Positions 11,270 to 21,115 of a stretch of DNA of 21,725 bases are shown piece after piece. A model generated the notes under the pieces. That model did no database searches, had not been told where the DNA came from, and saw only the letters and a list, made by a program, of their open reading frames with translations. The stretch spans positions 46,725,727 through 46,747,451 of the forward strand of contig CM044519.1 of NCBI GenBank assembly GCA_024364805.1, in the 5' to 3' direction. The first letter of the stretch is position 1, and every line of letters begins with the position of its first letter. The stretch is from Euprymna scolopes (lineage: Eukaryota > Mollusca > Cephalopoda > Sepiida > Sepiolidae). The position numbers and the translations under genes are program-made.

Positions 11270-11345
11270 TACGGTAGTCTGGCGGTAACGTAATCAGCTT
11301 TAAATGCTGCAGTTTCGATTCTAACTGATGTTTCCTAAATATTTT
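11270..11345 (+). mobile_element. tRNA-derived SINE head
   Basis: A box A-like TAGTCTGGCGGTAACG (from 11275) and a box B-like GTTTCGATTCT (11312-11322) lie about 37 bases apart, as in tRNA genes. No clover-leaf with an intact acceptor stem can be drawn. A T-rich run at 11341-11352 follows and could end pol III transcription. It is more likely a SINE head than a working tRNA. Confidence 0.5.
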
Positions 11346-11458
11346 TTTTTTTACTTTAGAAAGCACGATTTTATAATAAAATATACGAAATCTGGACAAA
11401 TTAAAATATCATATTAAGCGTATTTTACGCCTAAGAAAAGCCGGGCGATCGCCTCTCG

Positions 11459-11568
<110 letters not shown>

Positions 11569-11800
11569 AAGCTTCCTTCAGACTTTGATAGACTAAGGAT
11601 ACCCACCGTGGAGTGCCTGCGCGTGAATTTTTTTGTGGCAGAAGGTGCGCAATCTCCAACCACACCTCTTCTGAGTCGACATTGTTTAATACCAGTGGCA
11701 AGTGAAGTGTATGTACAGGACTACTGGAAAAAATGCTGAGATGAGCGGAGAGCAAATACAGCACCTAGAATTCCCAAATAGTCATCCATCTGATACTAAC
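11569..11800 (-). mobile_element. 5S rRNA-derived SINE copy (left arm)
   Basis: Read on minus from 11800, the copy opens with GTTAGTATCAGATGGATGAC, TTTGGGAAT and AGGTGCTGTA, the 3' part of 5S rRNA from about residue 75 onward. A body of about 175 bp follows, ending near CTGAAGGAAGC and a TA tail. The first half of the 5S part, with box A, is absent, so this copy is 5' truncated. It is the mirror image of the copy at 11801-12045. Confidence 0.8.
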
Positions 11801-12045
11801 GTTGAGCCTGGTTAGTACCAGATAGGTGACCATTTGGGAATTCTAGGTGCTGTATGTTCTCTCCGCTTATCTCGGCATTTGTTTCCAGTCGTCCTGTACT
11901 TCACTTACCACTGGTATTTAACAATATCTCTCAGGAGAGGTGTGGTTGGAGATTGCGCACCTCCTGCCACAAAAATTTCACGCACAAGCAACCCTTCGTG
12001 ACTATCCATAGTCTGTACAAGACTGAAGGAGCCTGCTTGCTGGCT
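11801..12045 (+). mobile_element. 5S rRNA-derived SINE copy (right arm)
   Basis: The first 60 bases match the 3' half of animal 5S rRNA closely: GAGCCTGGTTAGTACC, GGTGACC, TTGGGAAT and AGGTGCTGTA, including most of the box C region of the pol III promoter. A body shared with the left copy follows (TGTGGTTGGAGATTGCGCAC, CTGCCACAAAAA), ending near GACTGAAGGAGC. Box A and the intermediate element of 5S genes are not present, so the copy could not start transcription by itself. 5S-derived SINEs (the SINE3 class) are known from fish and other animals; placing this one in that class is an inference. Confidence 0.82.
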
Positions 12046-12047
12046 TG

Positions 12048-12380
12048 ATATATAGATGATCTGTATTACCCGGAGTCCAATTTCCATGATATTTAAAAGC
12101 CCCGATAATTTTACGCCTACTACAATAATTGAAAATGTTCTGGTTACAAACTTTACATTATTGTTTCTTCTGCCGCCTTGCAATTTTTAAAAACAAAATT
12201 ACACCTTTCTTTAACAAAGTAATTAAAAATCTTTGTGCATAATACTTTCCCCTCGGACTTCATCGTTACATTTCCTTCGCGAAATGTTTTTATGCTCTTA
12301 AAATTATGGAAATGTTAGAAAAGAGCATCACAATAGCGTAACAATAAATGACTTATTCGAACAGATTAAACAGAAGATGC
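12048..12380. other. Unassigned DNA
   Basis: Between the 5S-derived pair and the next LINE fragment. No frame, RNA or repeat recognised. Confidence 0.45.
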
Positions 12381-12447
<67 letters not shown>

Positions 12448-12798
12448 TTCAATAAGGGTGCTCACATAAGTCGACAACAGTGATTGCTCCCTGATAATAA
12501 GCGGTATGGTTCCCTGAAGTCTGAGTAACAATAAGTTTCTCCAGATTTCTAGTACTCTACATTTCTTTTGCTAATCAAAGCAAATGATTTTACGCTATCG
12601 GAACACTCACTTAGCATTAATGCCTCGCTGACAACAACCAGAAACCATATCTGGGATTTAGGTGACAATAAACTTATCCAATGTTCCAGTAATGTCCTCA
12701 TCCTATCCAGTGGAAGCTTGGTTAGCATCTTGGTCTTTTTATCCTCCTTGATTATTCACTATTTGCTGTAGCATCTGTTGAAGCTGGTACATCACCTC
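12381..12798 (-). mobile_element. LINE 3'-end fragment, copy 1 (same family as 18090-21115)
   Basis: On minus the fragment ends in (CTA)n then (TAA)n (12382-12447). Its plus-strand blocks CTGAGTAACAA, CCAGATTTC and TAGTACTCTAC match the reverse complement of 20935-20980. GACAATAAACTTATCCAATG with ATCCAGTGGAAGC matches that of 20770-20830. It contains only 3'-untranslated sequence of the LINE, so it is a 5'-truncated insertion typical of target-primed reverse transcription, or a SINE sharing that tail. Confidence 0.75.
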
Positions 12799-12799
12799 C

Positions 12800-12876
<77 letters not shown>

Positions 12877-13165
12877 GTTGTTGTTGTACTCACTAGTTCT
12901 TATCACAAAGGTCATCATAAATTATTTAGCAATAGTGATGGGTGGTGATATCTGAGTGACAACAATTCTTCTAAGATTTCGAGTACTTTTCACATTTTTA
13001 TAACATTTGCAAATAACTTTGTTATCGCAATAAGCACTTATCATTGATTTTCACTGTTAACTGCGATTGGTTTTCACTGAAATTTGGATAGCAATAAGGC
13101 CCCCAATGCCCAGTTCTATCTACTCTGTTCCTTAGTTGAAACTTCGGCAGCAATATTTTTGTTCA
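12799..13165 (-). mobile_element. LINE 3'-end fragment, copy 2
   Basis: It starts on plus with (TTA)n (12800-12876) and four TTG units. GTACTCAC, TCTGAGTGACAACAA, AAGATTTCGAGTACT, GTTATCGCAA, TTTTCACTGAAATTTGG and CCCAGTTCTATC follow, all in the order and orientation of the reverse complement of 20800-21115. It lies directly behind copy 1 in the same orientation and is more diverged than it. Its inner limit near 13165 is approximate. Confidence 0.7.
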
Positions 13166-13639
13166 CATTACATTTAAAATTCTGCACATTGGAACTGTTT
13201 AGCTAGAATCTTAACGTGGAGCACGCGGTTATTATAGTTTCCTTCGAGAAACGCATGAACTTTAGTTTAATCATGGCAATCAATTGCTGTTCTGCAGTTA
13301 ATGTCGTTATCAACTGTGATCAACAGATATTATTCAATGGGTTTGTAATCACGTGTATTGTAGGGAAATGTTGAGATTGCTGAAGTCGTGGAAGAAGTTA
13401 GACTTCTGTTTTAGTGCAAATGACACACTATGCTGAATCATTGCCATACTTATAGCTTGAGCTTGACAACGAATCAGTTTTACAATTTGAATTGAGTCTG
13501 AGTTTCTTTTCGATGATGCGGGTCATCATGATGTCACCTTCGTTGAAACCATAGCCGAAGAACAAGATAACTTAGTCTATAGGAGTTCGTGCAGACTAAA
13601 GTCTAGCCACCGTTTGTTTTGAGTTTGTGAAACTTTCTA
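13166..13639. other. Unassigned DNA
   Basis: No known repeat. A 42-codon plus frame near 13490-13620 (with DDAGHHDVTFVETIAEEQDN) has balanced composition but no recognised relatives and no start codon, so it is left unassigned. Confidence 0.4.
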
Positions 13640-14000
13640 TGTAATATCAAAACAACTTCTGCTTAAGTGAGTGTTTGACATTTTGAGGAATTTTTTGCTT
13701 GGAATTTGGGAGTAATTGGCTCTTGTGACTCTTACATGAGGAGTAGCGAAGATCATGGTTCAGCGCATTCTTCATAGTTGCTTCCCCAGTTCCTATTTCT
13801 CTCGCCAATGTTGACATTGCTTTCCTTAAATACTGCCATGCTTTTCTTTGCACTGTTTCCCTATATTTTTTTGTGCAGACAAAAAAAAATATGCTATAAC
13901 TTTCTCTGTAAGTCATTGATTGTCCAAATTCCGTCGCAATGCTCCGGCTCAAATCTCACGGCGATCAATGTATATGAGAGACACTGAGCAGCAGCTACAT
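13640..14000 (-). mobile_element. mariner/Tc1-type transposase N-terminal fragment
   Basis: A minus frame (13647-13952, 101 codons) contains LRKAMSTLAREIGTGEATMK, then NALNHDLRY and HKSQLLP. This follows the layout of the second helix-turn-helix of Tc1/mariner transposases, which reads roughly SMRKLA-E-GV-E-T-R, V-DLG-KSY and H-LT. That domain binds the transposon ends. The catalytic DDE part that should follow, towards lower coordinates, is not seen, so only a fragment remains. Family placement rests on pattern memory and could be wrong at subfamily level. Confidence 0.55.
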
Positions 14001-14960
14001 TTCATGAACTTTTGAATCTGTTGCCCATCGTCATGCTGCAGGTTACTTCTTTCCCATATTTCGGTGCTTTCTAGTTGTCGATTGTGTCCGGCTCTCAAAC
14101 CTTCAATAGTTCGCATAAATCCCTTTCAAGTTATATGCAGGGGGAAACGTTTAAAAATGTGGAGTGACACATAGGGCTCTAATTTCCGTTCGATCATACG
14201 CAATGTTTAATTATTGAACTAATAAATTAATGAAAAAGACTAATTGATCAGTATTTGTTGTAATCTAAGCCAAGATATTATCTCTCTATATTATATATCT
14301 TTGTATATTTTATCACATGCCTGGTGAAGACTCATGAAAATTGAAAACGATTTCAGAGTTTATTTATTTGTTTTATTATTTTCTTTCGCTGATTTTACCT
14401 ATGCACCAACCTTTTGTTTTGTTTGAAATTCTTCAACAACAAAAAAACAAACAAAAAAATTCCATGCATTGATTCCCTTGCAAATAAATTTAATATTTTG
14501 GTGTTCTGTCCTATGTATTTGGTTGTAAATGAAAAATTGCTATTTGAATATCGTAACTATTTTACTCCAAATGATAGTAACCTAAAACTACCCCCCAGTA
14601 AATATCGTGAACGTTTTCATCCGCGACTCTGCTATAAGTAAGAGTCACCCTCAGCGGCAGACCTTGGATGCTGTGTTCAGTGATTCGTCAATTAACGCAT
14701 TACGAATGTGTAAAGGTTGGACGATAAACGCCATTCCTACTGGACACAGAATATTTTAATGAAAGCAGTCTTTTTAAGTAATCACGCTAGACATTCTTGT
14801 CTCAAATATCCCGAGCAAGTAAGAATTAAAAAAAAAGGTTTCATGCATTCTTTTTTTCAGCTAGTGAGAGGGGAACCTATCGTTTTTCTCTTCTCCTCAA
14901 AGTATCTTAACTGAACTTATATTCAGTAAAATACTAAGTTTTTTTTGTATTTATCGTTAT
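14001..14960. other. Unassigned DNA
   Basis: Open frames at 14414-14641 and 14717-14914 (plus) have no family I recognise. The second lies just upstream of the LINE end at 14965 and may be decayed LINE sequence, but no motif supports this. Confidence 0.4.
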
Positions 14961-14964
14961 TTAC

Positions 14965-15236
14965 ATGCTACGTGCTCAACTGAGCTCCAATGTATGGTCC
15001 TCCCTTGCCAATCTTTCATAAAAACACGTGTCTAGCCAAAAACTCAATCAAAAAATTCTCCTACCAACTATCGGTGTCTAAACCTAAACATGTATTCCAT
15101 AAACAAAGCTTTTTTCCTAGAACTGCCCGTTTATGGAACTTTGTTCTGCTGGTCTGCTTTCCGACTGACTACAATATTGTCGTCTTCAAGTCCAACGTAA
15201 GCAAGTTCATGTTATGCCGTTCTCGTGAATAATTTG
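14965..15236 (+). mobile_element. LINE reverse-transcriptase C-terminal end (jockey/CR1-like), fragment
   Basis: The frame contains PPLPIFHKNTCLAK, QLSVSKPKHVFHKQSFFPRT and ARLWN, then DYNIVVFKSNVSKFMLCRS before a stop at 15230-15232. This is the characteristic end of many non-LTR retrotransposon proteins, which reads roughly R-R, F-PR-ARLWN-LP, YNL-FK-V-FL. Just upstream, CSTEL (about 14969-14983) belongs to the same block in another frame. The SLP usually after LWN is eroded. Only the last 90 residues or so are visible; RT catalytic motifs are absent, so this is a 5'-truncated copy. Confidence 0.7.
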
Positions 15237-15371
15237 ATTATACCAAATTTCCACCAGAAGAAAATCTTCCAATGACTACAATACACACATTCATCTTTAA
15301 CCTAAGGTGGCCTCCGGGTACTGATATGCTGTAACCCTTTGTAAAAAAATGTATAATTCCCGTCCACACTC

Positions 15372-15373
<2 letters not shown>

Positions 15374-15437
<64 letters not shown>
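15374..15437. repeat. (TA)n microsatellite
   Basis: About 32 uninterrupted TA units. Confidence 0.97.
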
Positions 15438-15439
<2 letters not shown>

Positions 15440-15764
15440 ACATGTCCACGAATGTCTCCTGATTTTAACCACATGATAGGCTGGAATTTATAAAACTTTA
15501 CATTTAAAATAATAGCGTGGATTACATTTTCTCTCCATATGTCGATGACGTTCTTCTCGGAAACTGTCAACTTCCCAATCCATATTATGACATACAAATC
15601 GTGCATACATCTGTTCAACGAGTGCTCGCCCTTATTGTTGATGTTGGAGTATGCTTCTATGCAATTTTTAGTTGTTCGCCTTCCCAAGTTTTACCCTTTT
15701 CTATTTACAAGAGATTAGTTTATTGATGTTTCCCTGTGCTGCTCTTAATAAATTGATGCTCAGG
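15438..15764. other. Unassigned DNA with overlapping frames
   Basis: A minus frame crossing the (TA)n tract (15238-15687) and a plus frame (15517-15726) overlap here. Neither resembles a known family. Confidence 0.35.
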
Positions 15765-15766
15765 CA

Positions 15767-15804
15767 TTTTTGCGCAAATTTTTGTGCAAATTTTTGCGCA
15801 AATT
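15767..15804. repeat. Three tandem 12-bp palindromic units
   Basis: TTTTGCGCAAAT occurs three times in a row, the middle copy with GTGCAA. Each unit is nearly self-complementary around GCGC. Confidence 0.85.
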
Positions 15805-15944
15805 AATTTCCATGTTCTAACATTGTGTCACATCTTCCTACGGTTAAAAATCTTGTGGTTAAAAACAAAGTGTAGTTTCTATTTATTAATTCAGTCTAGT
15901 TTTGAATATGAAAAGTCGTTTATTTGTTATTATACACACATACG

Positions 15945-15979
15945 AACACAGAGATAGAGAGATAGATAGAGAGATAGAT

Positions 15980-16010
<31 letters not shown>

Positions 16011-16188
16011 TGAAAACAGTAATAGAGAAAGAGGAGGAAAAAAAGAAAGACAGCGAGATAGGGAGAGAGAGAATTTGAACGCATAGATAGGTAGATATAT
16101 ATATATATAGATAGATAGATAGATAGATAAATAGAGAGAAGGAGAGAGAAAGAGAGAGCGAGATAGTGAGAGAGATTTTGAACGTATA
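15945..16188. repeat. GA/GATA-rich low-complexity region with a 105-bp tandem duplication
   Basis: The plus strand is almost all purine with GATA and GA units. The block AGCGAGATAG-(G/T)-GAGAGAGA-TTTGAACG occurs at 16052-16086 and again at 16157-16188. This gives a period of about 105 bp for a larger unit containing a short TA run and GATA repeats. Confidence 0.8.
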
Positions 16189-16610
16189 CTAAAGGGGAAT
16201 TGAATACTTACGAGGAATAATCTAAATGGCTACTAGACACTACCATCGAGTTTCTTTGGTCTCTGTATAGAAGTTTGTCGGGACAACCTGACATAAGGAT
16301 ACTTCACATTACAAGTAAACCCTGGCCAAATATTCAAAATAACATAGATTGGAAGCCACAAAAAAGTTATTTCTTGACCTGTTATCTGACAAGACCAAAA
16401 TACCACAACGATAATATACTAATGACCGATAATTAACTTGTCAATTGAGAAAACAATAAATGTTCTTCACTTCATTACAAACTTAACAGCCGTGAAAAAA
16501 ATGAAGGGGAACTTTTATTGAACATTTAGATGTCCATGTATTTCACATAGAAACTAAGTGTTAGCTCCAGCTAAGAGTACCATATATTTTTAGAACTTAC
16601 TGAAGTAAAA
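16189..16610. other. Unassigned DNA
   Basis: No gene, repeat or structured element recognised. Confidence 0.45.
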
Positions 16611-16611
16611 T

Positions 16612-16681
<70 letters not shown>
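16611..16681. repeat. (TA)n microsatellite with one TGTA
   Basis: TA units run the whole length with a single G at about 16625. Confidence 0.95.
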
Positions 16682-16685
<4 letters not shown>

Positions 16686-16991
16686 CCTGAAGAACATTAC
16701 TATTTCGGGACACAGTGTTTACACATAAAAGAATAAAAAAGTGGAATATGTTTCTTTTTATTTAGAGAGAAAATATTTTTTGAAAAATTAGATATCTACA
16801 AAGTTTAGTAATATATTCCTGAAATTTTAGTTGTTTTTGAGTATTTTAAAAAAAAGTTATATAGCATAATATAAGCAGTATTGTCTATTAAGAAATTAAA
16901 ATATATCAAATTTGCATTGTAGTGATCCAGCTATTAGGCATCAATCAAGCAAGATTCAGTGAATTGCAATTTCTTATTATTTAAATTTCAG
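16682..16991. other. AT-rich unassigned DNA
   Basis: No gene seen. The right end is a plausible intron end: a T-rich tract and TTTCAG just before 16992. Confidence 0.4.
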
Positions 16992-17072
16992 ACATTTTCT
17001 ACAATCAAAATGATGCTCAAAGCTAACGCAGGGATTTTTGGTATACAGCTGCTGGGCAAAAGGGGTCCAAAC
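16992..17072 (+). CDS. Candidate 27-codon internal exon (tentative)
   Basis: A T-rich tract and TTTCAG precede, and GTGAGC follows, an 81-base block that is open in one frame and an exact number of codons. It reads TFSTIKMMLKANAG then IFGIQLLGKRGPN, and the ATG pair would also allow a start. Its composition is richer in G and C than the flanks. The string LLGKRG contains a Gly-Lys-Arg, the amidation and cleavage signal of neuropeptide precursors, but it could equally be any basic turn. I do not recognise the protein and see no neighbouring exon. Chance splice-like sites are common in AT-rich DNA, hence the low confidence. Confidence 0.22.
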
Positions 17073-17690
17073 GTGAGCTGCTTTTATTTAATTACTATTT
17101 ATACAAAAAGACATTGAATCTGTTTATGAAAATTGTTATACATTCAAGTTTTATGACATTTTAAAAATTGTTCTTATATTTAATAATAATTTCCCATATT
17201 TCAGTTTCATTAGATTTTAATAAAGACGAAAACAAATCATACAAACATTGAAGTTTAAAAGGTGACGTAATAACCTATGAAAAATGGAGGAGAAAGAAAG
17301 GAAAAAGAAAAAGAAAGGGGAGTAAGTCAGCAAAAGCACCCACGCAACAACTGAGTTTTCTTTTTGATGCTAAGAAAAGAAAGAAAGCTTCATACATCGA
17401 GGCGAAACTGCTAAGATCTTTTGATATGAGACATTATTAAGAAACAGAGGAGAAACGGTGAAGGTGGTTTTTTTTGTGTTCTAAAATTACGTAGCATATT
17501 AAATTTGATATATTTTGGGTTTTTTTGTCACCTTATTTTTTTTCATTTTTTTATTTATTTGCTGAAAAATTATTTTAAAAGTTGGATTATTTTCGAGGAA
17601 TATCAAAAGTTGTAAGTTAGATTTAAAAATATAAAATTAATATCAAAGTGTAATTAAATTTCTAATGAAACTGATTAAAGTTAATCAAAA
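17073..17690. other. Unassigned AT-rich DNA
   Basis: A Lys/Arg-rich plus frame around 17250-17440 (with TQQLSFLFDAKKRKKASYIE) ends at TAA and has no early start. It lies in an AG-rich stretch, so it is most likely compositional. Confidence 0.35.
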
Positions 17691-18040
17691 AGTATAACTA
17701 AAGGTAATTATAGATAGTAATGTAAATAGTAATAGAAAAAAAGTAAACTTGTAAGTCAAGCTGATAAAAGGTCAATATATAATATGATAATATAAAATGA
17801 TAAATACTAATAATAGATAAAATAGTAATGGTAAATAGTAAATAAATAAACAAAAAATAAAATAAATTAAAAATAAAATAAATAACTAATAAAAAGAATA
17901 AATAGAAAAATATGTCAATAAAATAGAGATATATATGTATATTTCTAGTTAAAAATAGTATAAAATTAATAGTATGTATGTATAAGAGATAAGAAAATAA
18001 TAAAAAGAATATCAGAAATATAAAAATTATTAGAAACATA

Positions 18041-18042
<2 letters not shown>
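17691..18042. repeat. A/T low-complexity region
   Basis: The plus strand is almost only A and T with AAATA and AATAG units. The long Leu/Phe/Ile-rich minus frame across it (17698-18363) is a translation of this bias and of the LINE antisense, not a membrane protein gene. Confidence 0.8.
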
Positions 18043-18078
<36 letters not shown>

Positions 18079-18088
18079 TAATAATAAA
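18043..18088. repeat. (TAA)n microsatellite
   Basis: About 14 TAA units with one TGA interruption, directly before the first recognisable LINE codons. Confidence 0.9.
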
Positions 18089-18689
18089 ACTGAAAAAGAG
18101 AATGTGAACAAAGTCCTCCCATACATCCCAACATATACTATTATAGACTCAAACAATTTAATCCATGCAGGAGCCAAACAGTAAGCATGACGTTTAAGAA
18201 AAAAAAAGACTGAGAAAGAAAAAGGACCAACAAAATGTGGATGGAAATTGAGGCTGAAAACCCAGATCAACAAACTAAAGAAAGATGCCAAAGCGATAAA
18301 CAAGGTGAAACGAACTAGAAGAGGACATAAAAGTAGAAATGAGACCAACGAGGAGAGGCTCAAGAAAAAAAATCAGGAAAAAGTGAAGAAAAAATAGCAG
18401 CAAAAGAAGTAAGATTAAGATGATATCGATAAAAATCTGAACATTGCAAGTAAAACAGAACCTTTGAAAATAATAAAAGTCAATTCTACCAAAATGTAAA
18501 TGAAGGAAAAACAAAAACAGAACAACCGGACCAGACGCAGACAAAACACAACTGGAGTCAAATATAGCCAGAATGAAAGGATTATAATAGAAAAACTGAA
18601 TTGCTAAAAGAAATGAAAGAAGAGTCACAGCAAATCGAAGAAGGAAGAGAGAATGAAATCAGCAAGGAAACCCTGAAGACAACTCTACG

Positions 18690-19600
18690 AAAAATGGTCA
18701 ACTGAAGAGCACCAGTTCAAGACGGAATACATGGCTATTGATTTAAGAAATTTACAACACTACAGGAAAGGGTCGTTCAGCAATTGAAAAAAATGCATCC
18801 ACGAAGCACATGTATCAGAATGGATGACGAAAGGTAGCAGCACACTGGTGCAAAAACACACACAAAAGGGGGCTATCCTGAGCAACTACAAGTCTATAAC
18901 CTGTTTACCTACAATGTGAAAAATACTTACTACACAACTGAGAGAACAAATTTTATCAGCCCTTCATAATTGCGGACTACTTCCCGAGGAACAGAAGGGA
19001 TGCCAAAAAGGAAAGAGTTACGCATGGAGTGTGATACATAGACCAAAGGATTCTGAAGGAGGGCAAAACTAGAAAAAGATCTTGACCATGGCATGGATAG
19101 ACTATAAGAAAACATATGATAGAATCCTACAAGCATGGATAATTGAATGTCTGAGAATGTACAAAATACCAAGCAAGATTATCAATTTAATAGAAAATGA
19201 AATGAAAACATGGAGACTTTAACTGATTGCTGATGGGCAATACATAACTGAAATCAAAATACAAAAAAAGATCTTCCGAGATGATTTCCTATAACCATGA
19301 CTGTTTATTATAGTCCTGATACCCCAGAACAACATCCTAAGAAAATGCCAAGCCGGATACGCTAACACAGGAGAAAGAATGAATCACGTAATGTATATGG
19401 ATGACCTGAAACTGTTTGCAAAAAGAAATACAGAACTCGAAACACCAATAAACACGACCAAAATGGAATTCGGTGAGGAAAAGTGCACTGATAACCATGA
19501 GGAGGGAAAACTAGAAGCAAAAGAAGGTAGCGTACTGCCCAATCAAACAGAAATTAGAGTACTATGTGAACATGACAGCTACAAATACTAGATGCAGACG
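18690..19600 (+). pseudogene. LINE reverse transcriptase domain, broken
   Basis: Blocks in order are the DGIHGY-type block (about 18719-18740), SEWMTKG (near 18815), CLPTM (about 18902-18916), TTQLREQILSALHNCGLLPE and EQKGCQKGK (18930-19015), motif A AWIDYKKTYD with its catalytic Asp (19091-19120), CLRMYKIPSKIINLIE (19147-19195), KCQAGYANTGER (about 19345-19380), and motif C YMDD at 19394-19405 with both Asp intact. EFGEEKC and LPNQTEIRVL follow. The usual FQGDALSPLLF block before YMDD is damaged, with stops at about 19290-19300, and there is an early stop near 18700. Fragment sizes are far below the roughly 900-1000 residues usual for the family. Confidence 0.85.
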
Positions 19601-20199
19601 CCATCAATGTAACGGAAATGAAAGAGAAAATAGGAAAGGAATACATAAGAACAACAAGAAAACTCCTCGAAGCTAAACTAAATAGTCAGAATCTAATTAA
19701 AGGAATAAACACGTGGGCAATGTCACTAATGAGATACTCTGGACCGTTTATAAGTTGAGCCATAGAACTAATGAACTTCAACCAGAAGACCAGGAAACTT
19801 ATGACGATGCACAATGCACTTTACCCGAAGGATGATACTTACCGACTATATGTGAAAAGGAAAGAACGGGGGAAGAGGGCTGGTCTGTACAGAAGACTGT
19901 GTAAATATCGCAAATAAAAAGAATGAGAAAATACATAATGCAGAGCACAGAAAGAATAATTACTGCAGAAAAAGACAAGTAAGAAATAAACAAGTTAGAA
20001 AAAGAGACGAGGAAAAAAAACAAGGAAATAAAAATGGGAATAGAAGCAGCTACATAAACGATTCATGAGGATGACAAAAGAAGAGATGAATGAAAACACC
20101 TGGAAATTGCTACAAAAAATGAAACCTAAACAGAGAAACTGAATCACTAATAGCAGCTGCACAAGATAGCGCAATTAGAACCAACCACATCAAAGCCAG

Positions 20200-20672
20200 G
20201 ATAGACAAGACACAAGAAAACAGCAAATCTAGAGTCTGCGGACAAAGAGAATACAATAAACCATATAATAAGTGAATGGAACAAACTGACCCAAAAAGAA
20301 CATAAAAATAGGCACGATTAAGTGGGAAGGCAATACATTGGCAATTATGCAAAAAAACTGAACACACAGACAAATGGTACGAACACAAACCGGCAGTACC
20401 GCTGGAAAATGAAAGTCACAAGATTCTATGGGAGATGAAAATGCAAACGGATAAACTCATCCAAGCAAGAAGATCGGCTGTCATAATAGTTAACAAATAG
20501 AAAAAGTTTTGCCACATTGTAGATTTTGCCGTTCCAGCAGACAACATAGTGAGGATTAAGGAGACTGAAAAGCGGAGCAAGTTTACGGAACTGTCCAGAG
20601 GGATGCGAGAGAAGCTACAACGCATCTCAATAATGAAAACTGCATAAATATTACGAAAAAAAACTTGAATGT
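20200..20672 (+). pseudogene. LINE zinc-finger and restriction-like endonuclease end, broken
   Basis: RTNHIKARIDKTQENSK and RVCGQRE mark the Cys/His finger before the nuclease; one of its first cysteines reads Ser and the second half is out of frame. GKAIHWQLCKK and HTDKWYEHK (20325-20390) and ESHKILWEMKMQTDKLIQ (about 20410-20465) follow. The nuclease PD...D site, normally RRPD then IVDFAVPAD, survives as RRSA and IVDFAVPAD (20516-20542), so the first Asp is lost. ETEKR and LQRISIMKTA with ILRKK end the protein near 20670. The nuclease type places the element in the R2/R4/NeSL-like group and not among LINEs with an APE nuclease. Confidence 0.75.
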
Positions 20673-21047
20673 GAAGACTAACAAAACATACAAGTCAAAC
20701 ACACAGAAACAGCGGCACCACACAATAATCGAAAATTGTCAATGTAAAAACCGAGGAAAGAAAGCACTGGCCAGATCTCCGCTGGATGAGTGCAAAGAGG
20801 ACTGGGACCTTAGGGAGGTTTATAGCCACCTGAATTTCAGTGAAGACTAATGGTCACCGCCAACGAGAAATAAATAATAAGTGGCTGTTGCGATAACGCA
20901 CATTGTTTTGCAAAGGTTGTCGATAGAGGTGGAGAGTACTGGAAATCTGGGGAGACTTGTTGTTACTCAGACTCCAGGGAACACAACAATTTATTCTCAA
21001 AGAGCGATCCGTTATGATGGCTTACGTGCCTATTCTTAGTGAGTAAA

Positions 21048-21115
<68 letters not shown>
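21048..21115 (+). repeat. (TAC)n(TAA)n tail of the LINE
   Basis: About 10 TAC units pass into about 12 TAA units. The mirror image (TTA)n(GTA)n lies at 12382-12447, at the end of another copy of the family, so the compound repeat belongs to the element's 3' end. Confidence 0.9.

Larger units (their letters stand above)
18090..21115 (+). mobile_element. Decayed LINE, R2-like group with restriction-like endonuclease
   Basis: A non-LTR retrotransposon that copies itself by target-primed reverse transcription. The order on plus is an N-terminal region from about 18100 (ENVNKVLPYIPTYTI), a basic stretch, reverse transcriptase (about 18700-19600), a thumb/linker, a zinc-finger region near 20225, a restriction-like endonuclease near 20450-20560, and a protein end near 20670. 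About 445 bp of 3' untranslated DNA ends in (TAC)n (21048-21079) and (TAA)n (21080-21115). Many stops and frame changes are spread through the coding part, so the copy is dead. The untranslated end matches the two minus-strand fragments at 12381-13165. The family is one I associate with octopus genomes. Confidence 0.85.

Noticed and set aside
11270-11345. A functional tRNA gene
   Set aside because: Boxes A and B are present but no acceptor stem or proper anticodon arm can be folded, so it is treated as a SINE head.
12381-13165. A CRISPR-like or satellite array
   Set aside because: The repeats are trinucleotide tails of LINE copies. There are no spaced direct repeats.
15517-15726. A 69-codon plus frame with a protein-like look (MDYIFSPYVDDVLLGN)
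   Set aside because: YVDD resembles a reverse-transcriptase motif, but the context before and after fits no RT domain, and a minus frame of equal quality overlaps it. No claim is made.
17698-18628. Long hydrophobic minus frames looking like multi-pass membrane proteins
   Set aside because: The Leu/Phe/Ile runs come from the A-rich low-complexity DNA and the antisense of the Lys-rich LINE N-terminal region. No balanced sequence or motif is present.
20665-20850. A 61-codon plus frame with KNRGKKALARSPLDECKEDW
   Set aside because: It lies after the end of the LINE protein in what is 3' untranslated DNA, and the matching parts of the fragments at 12381-13165 do not keep the frame.
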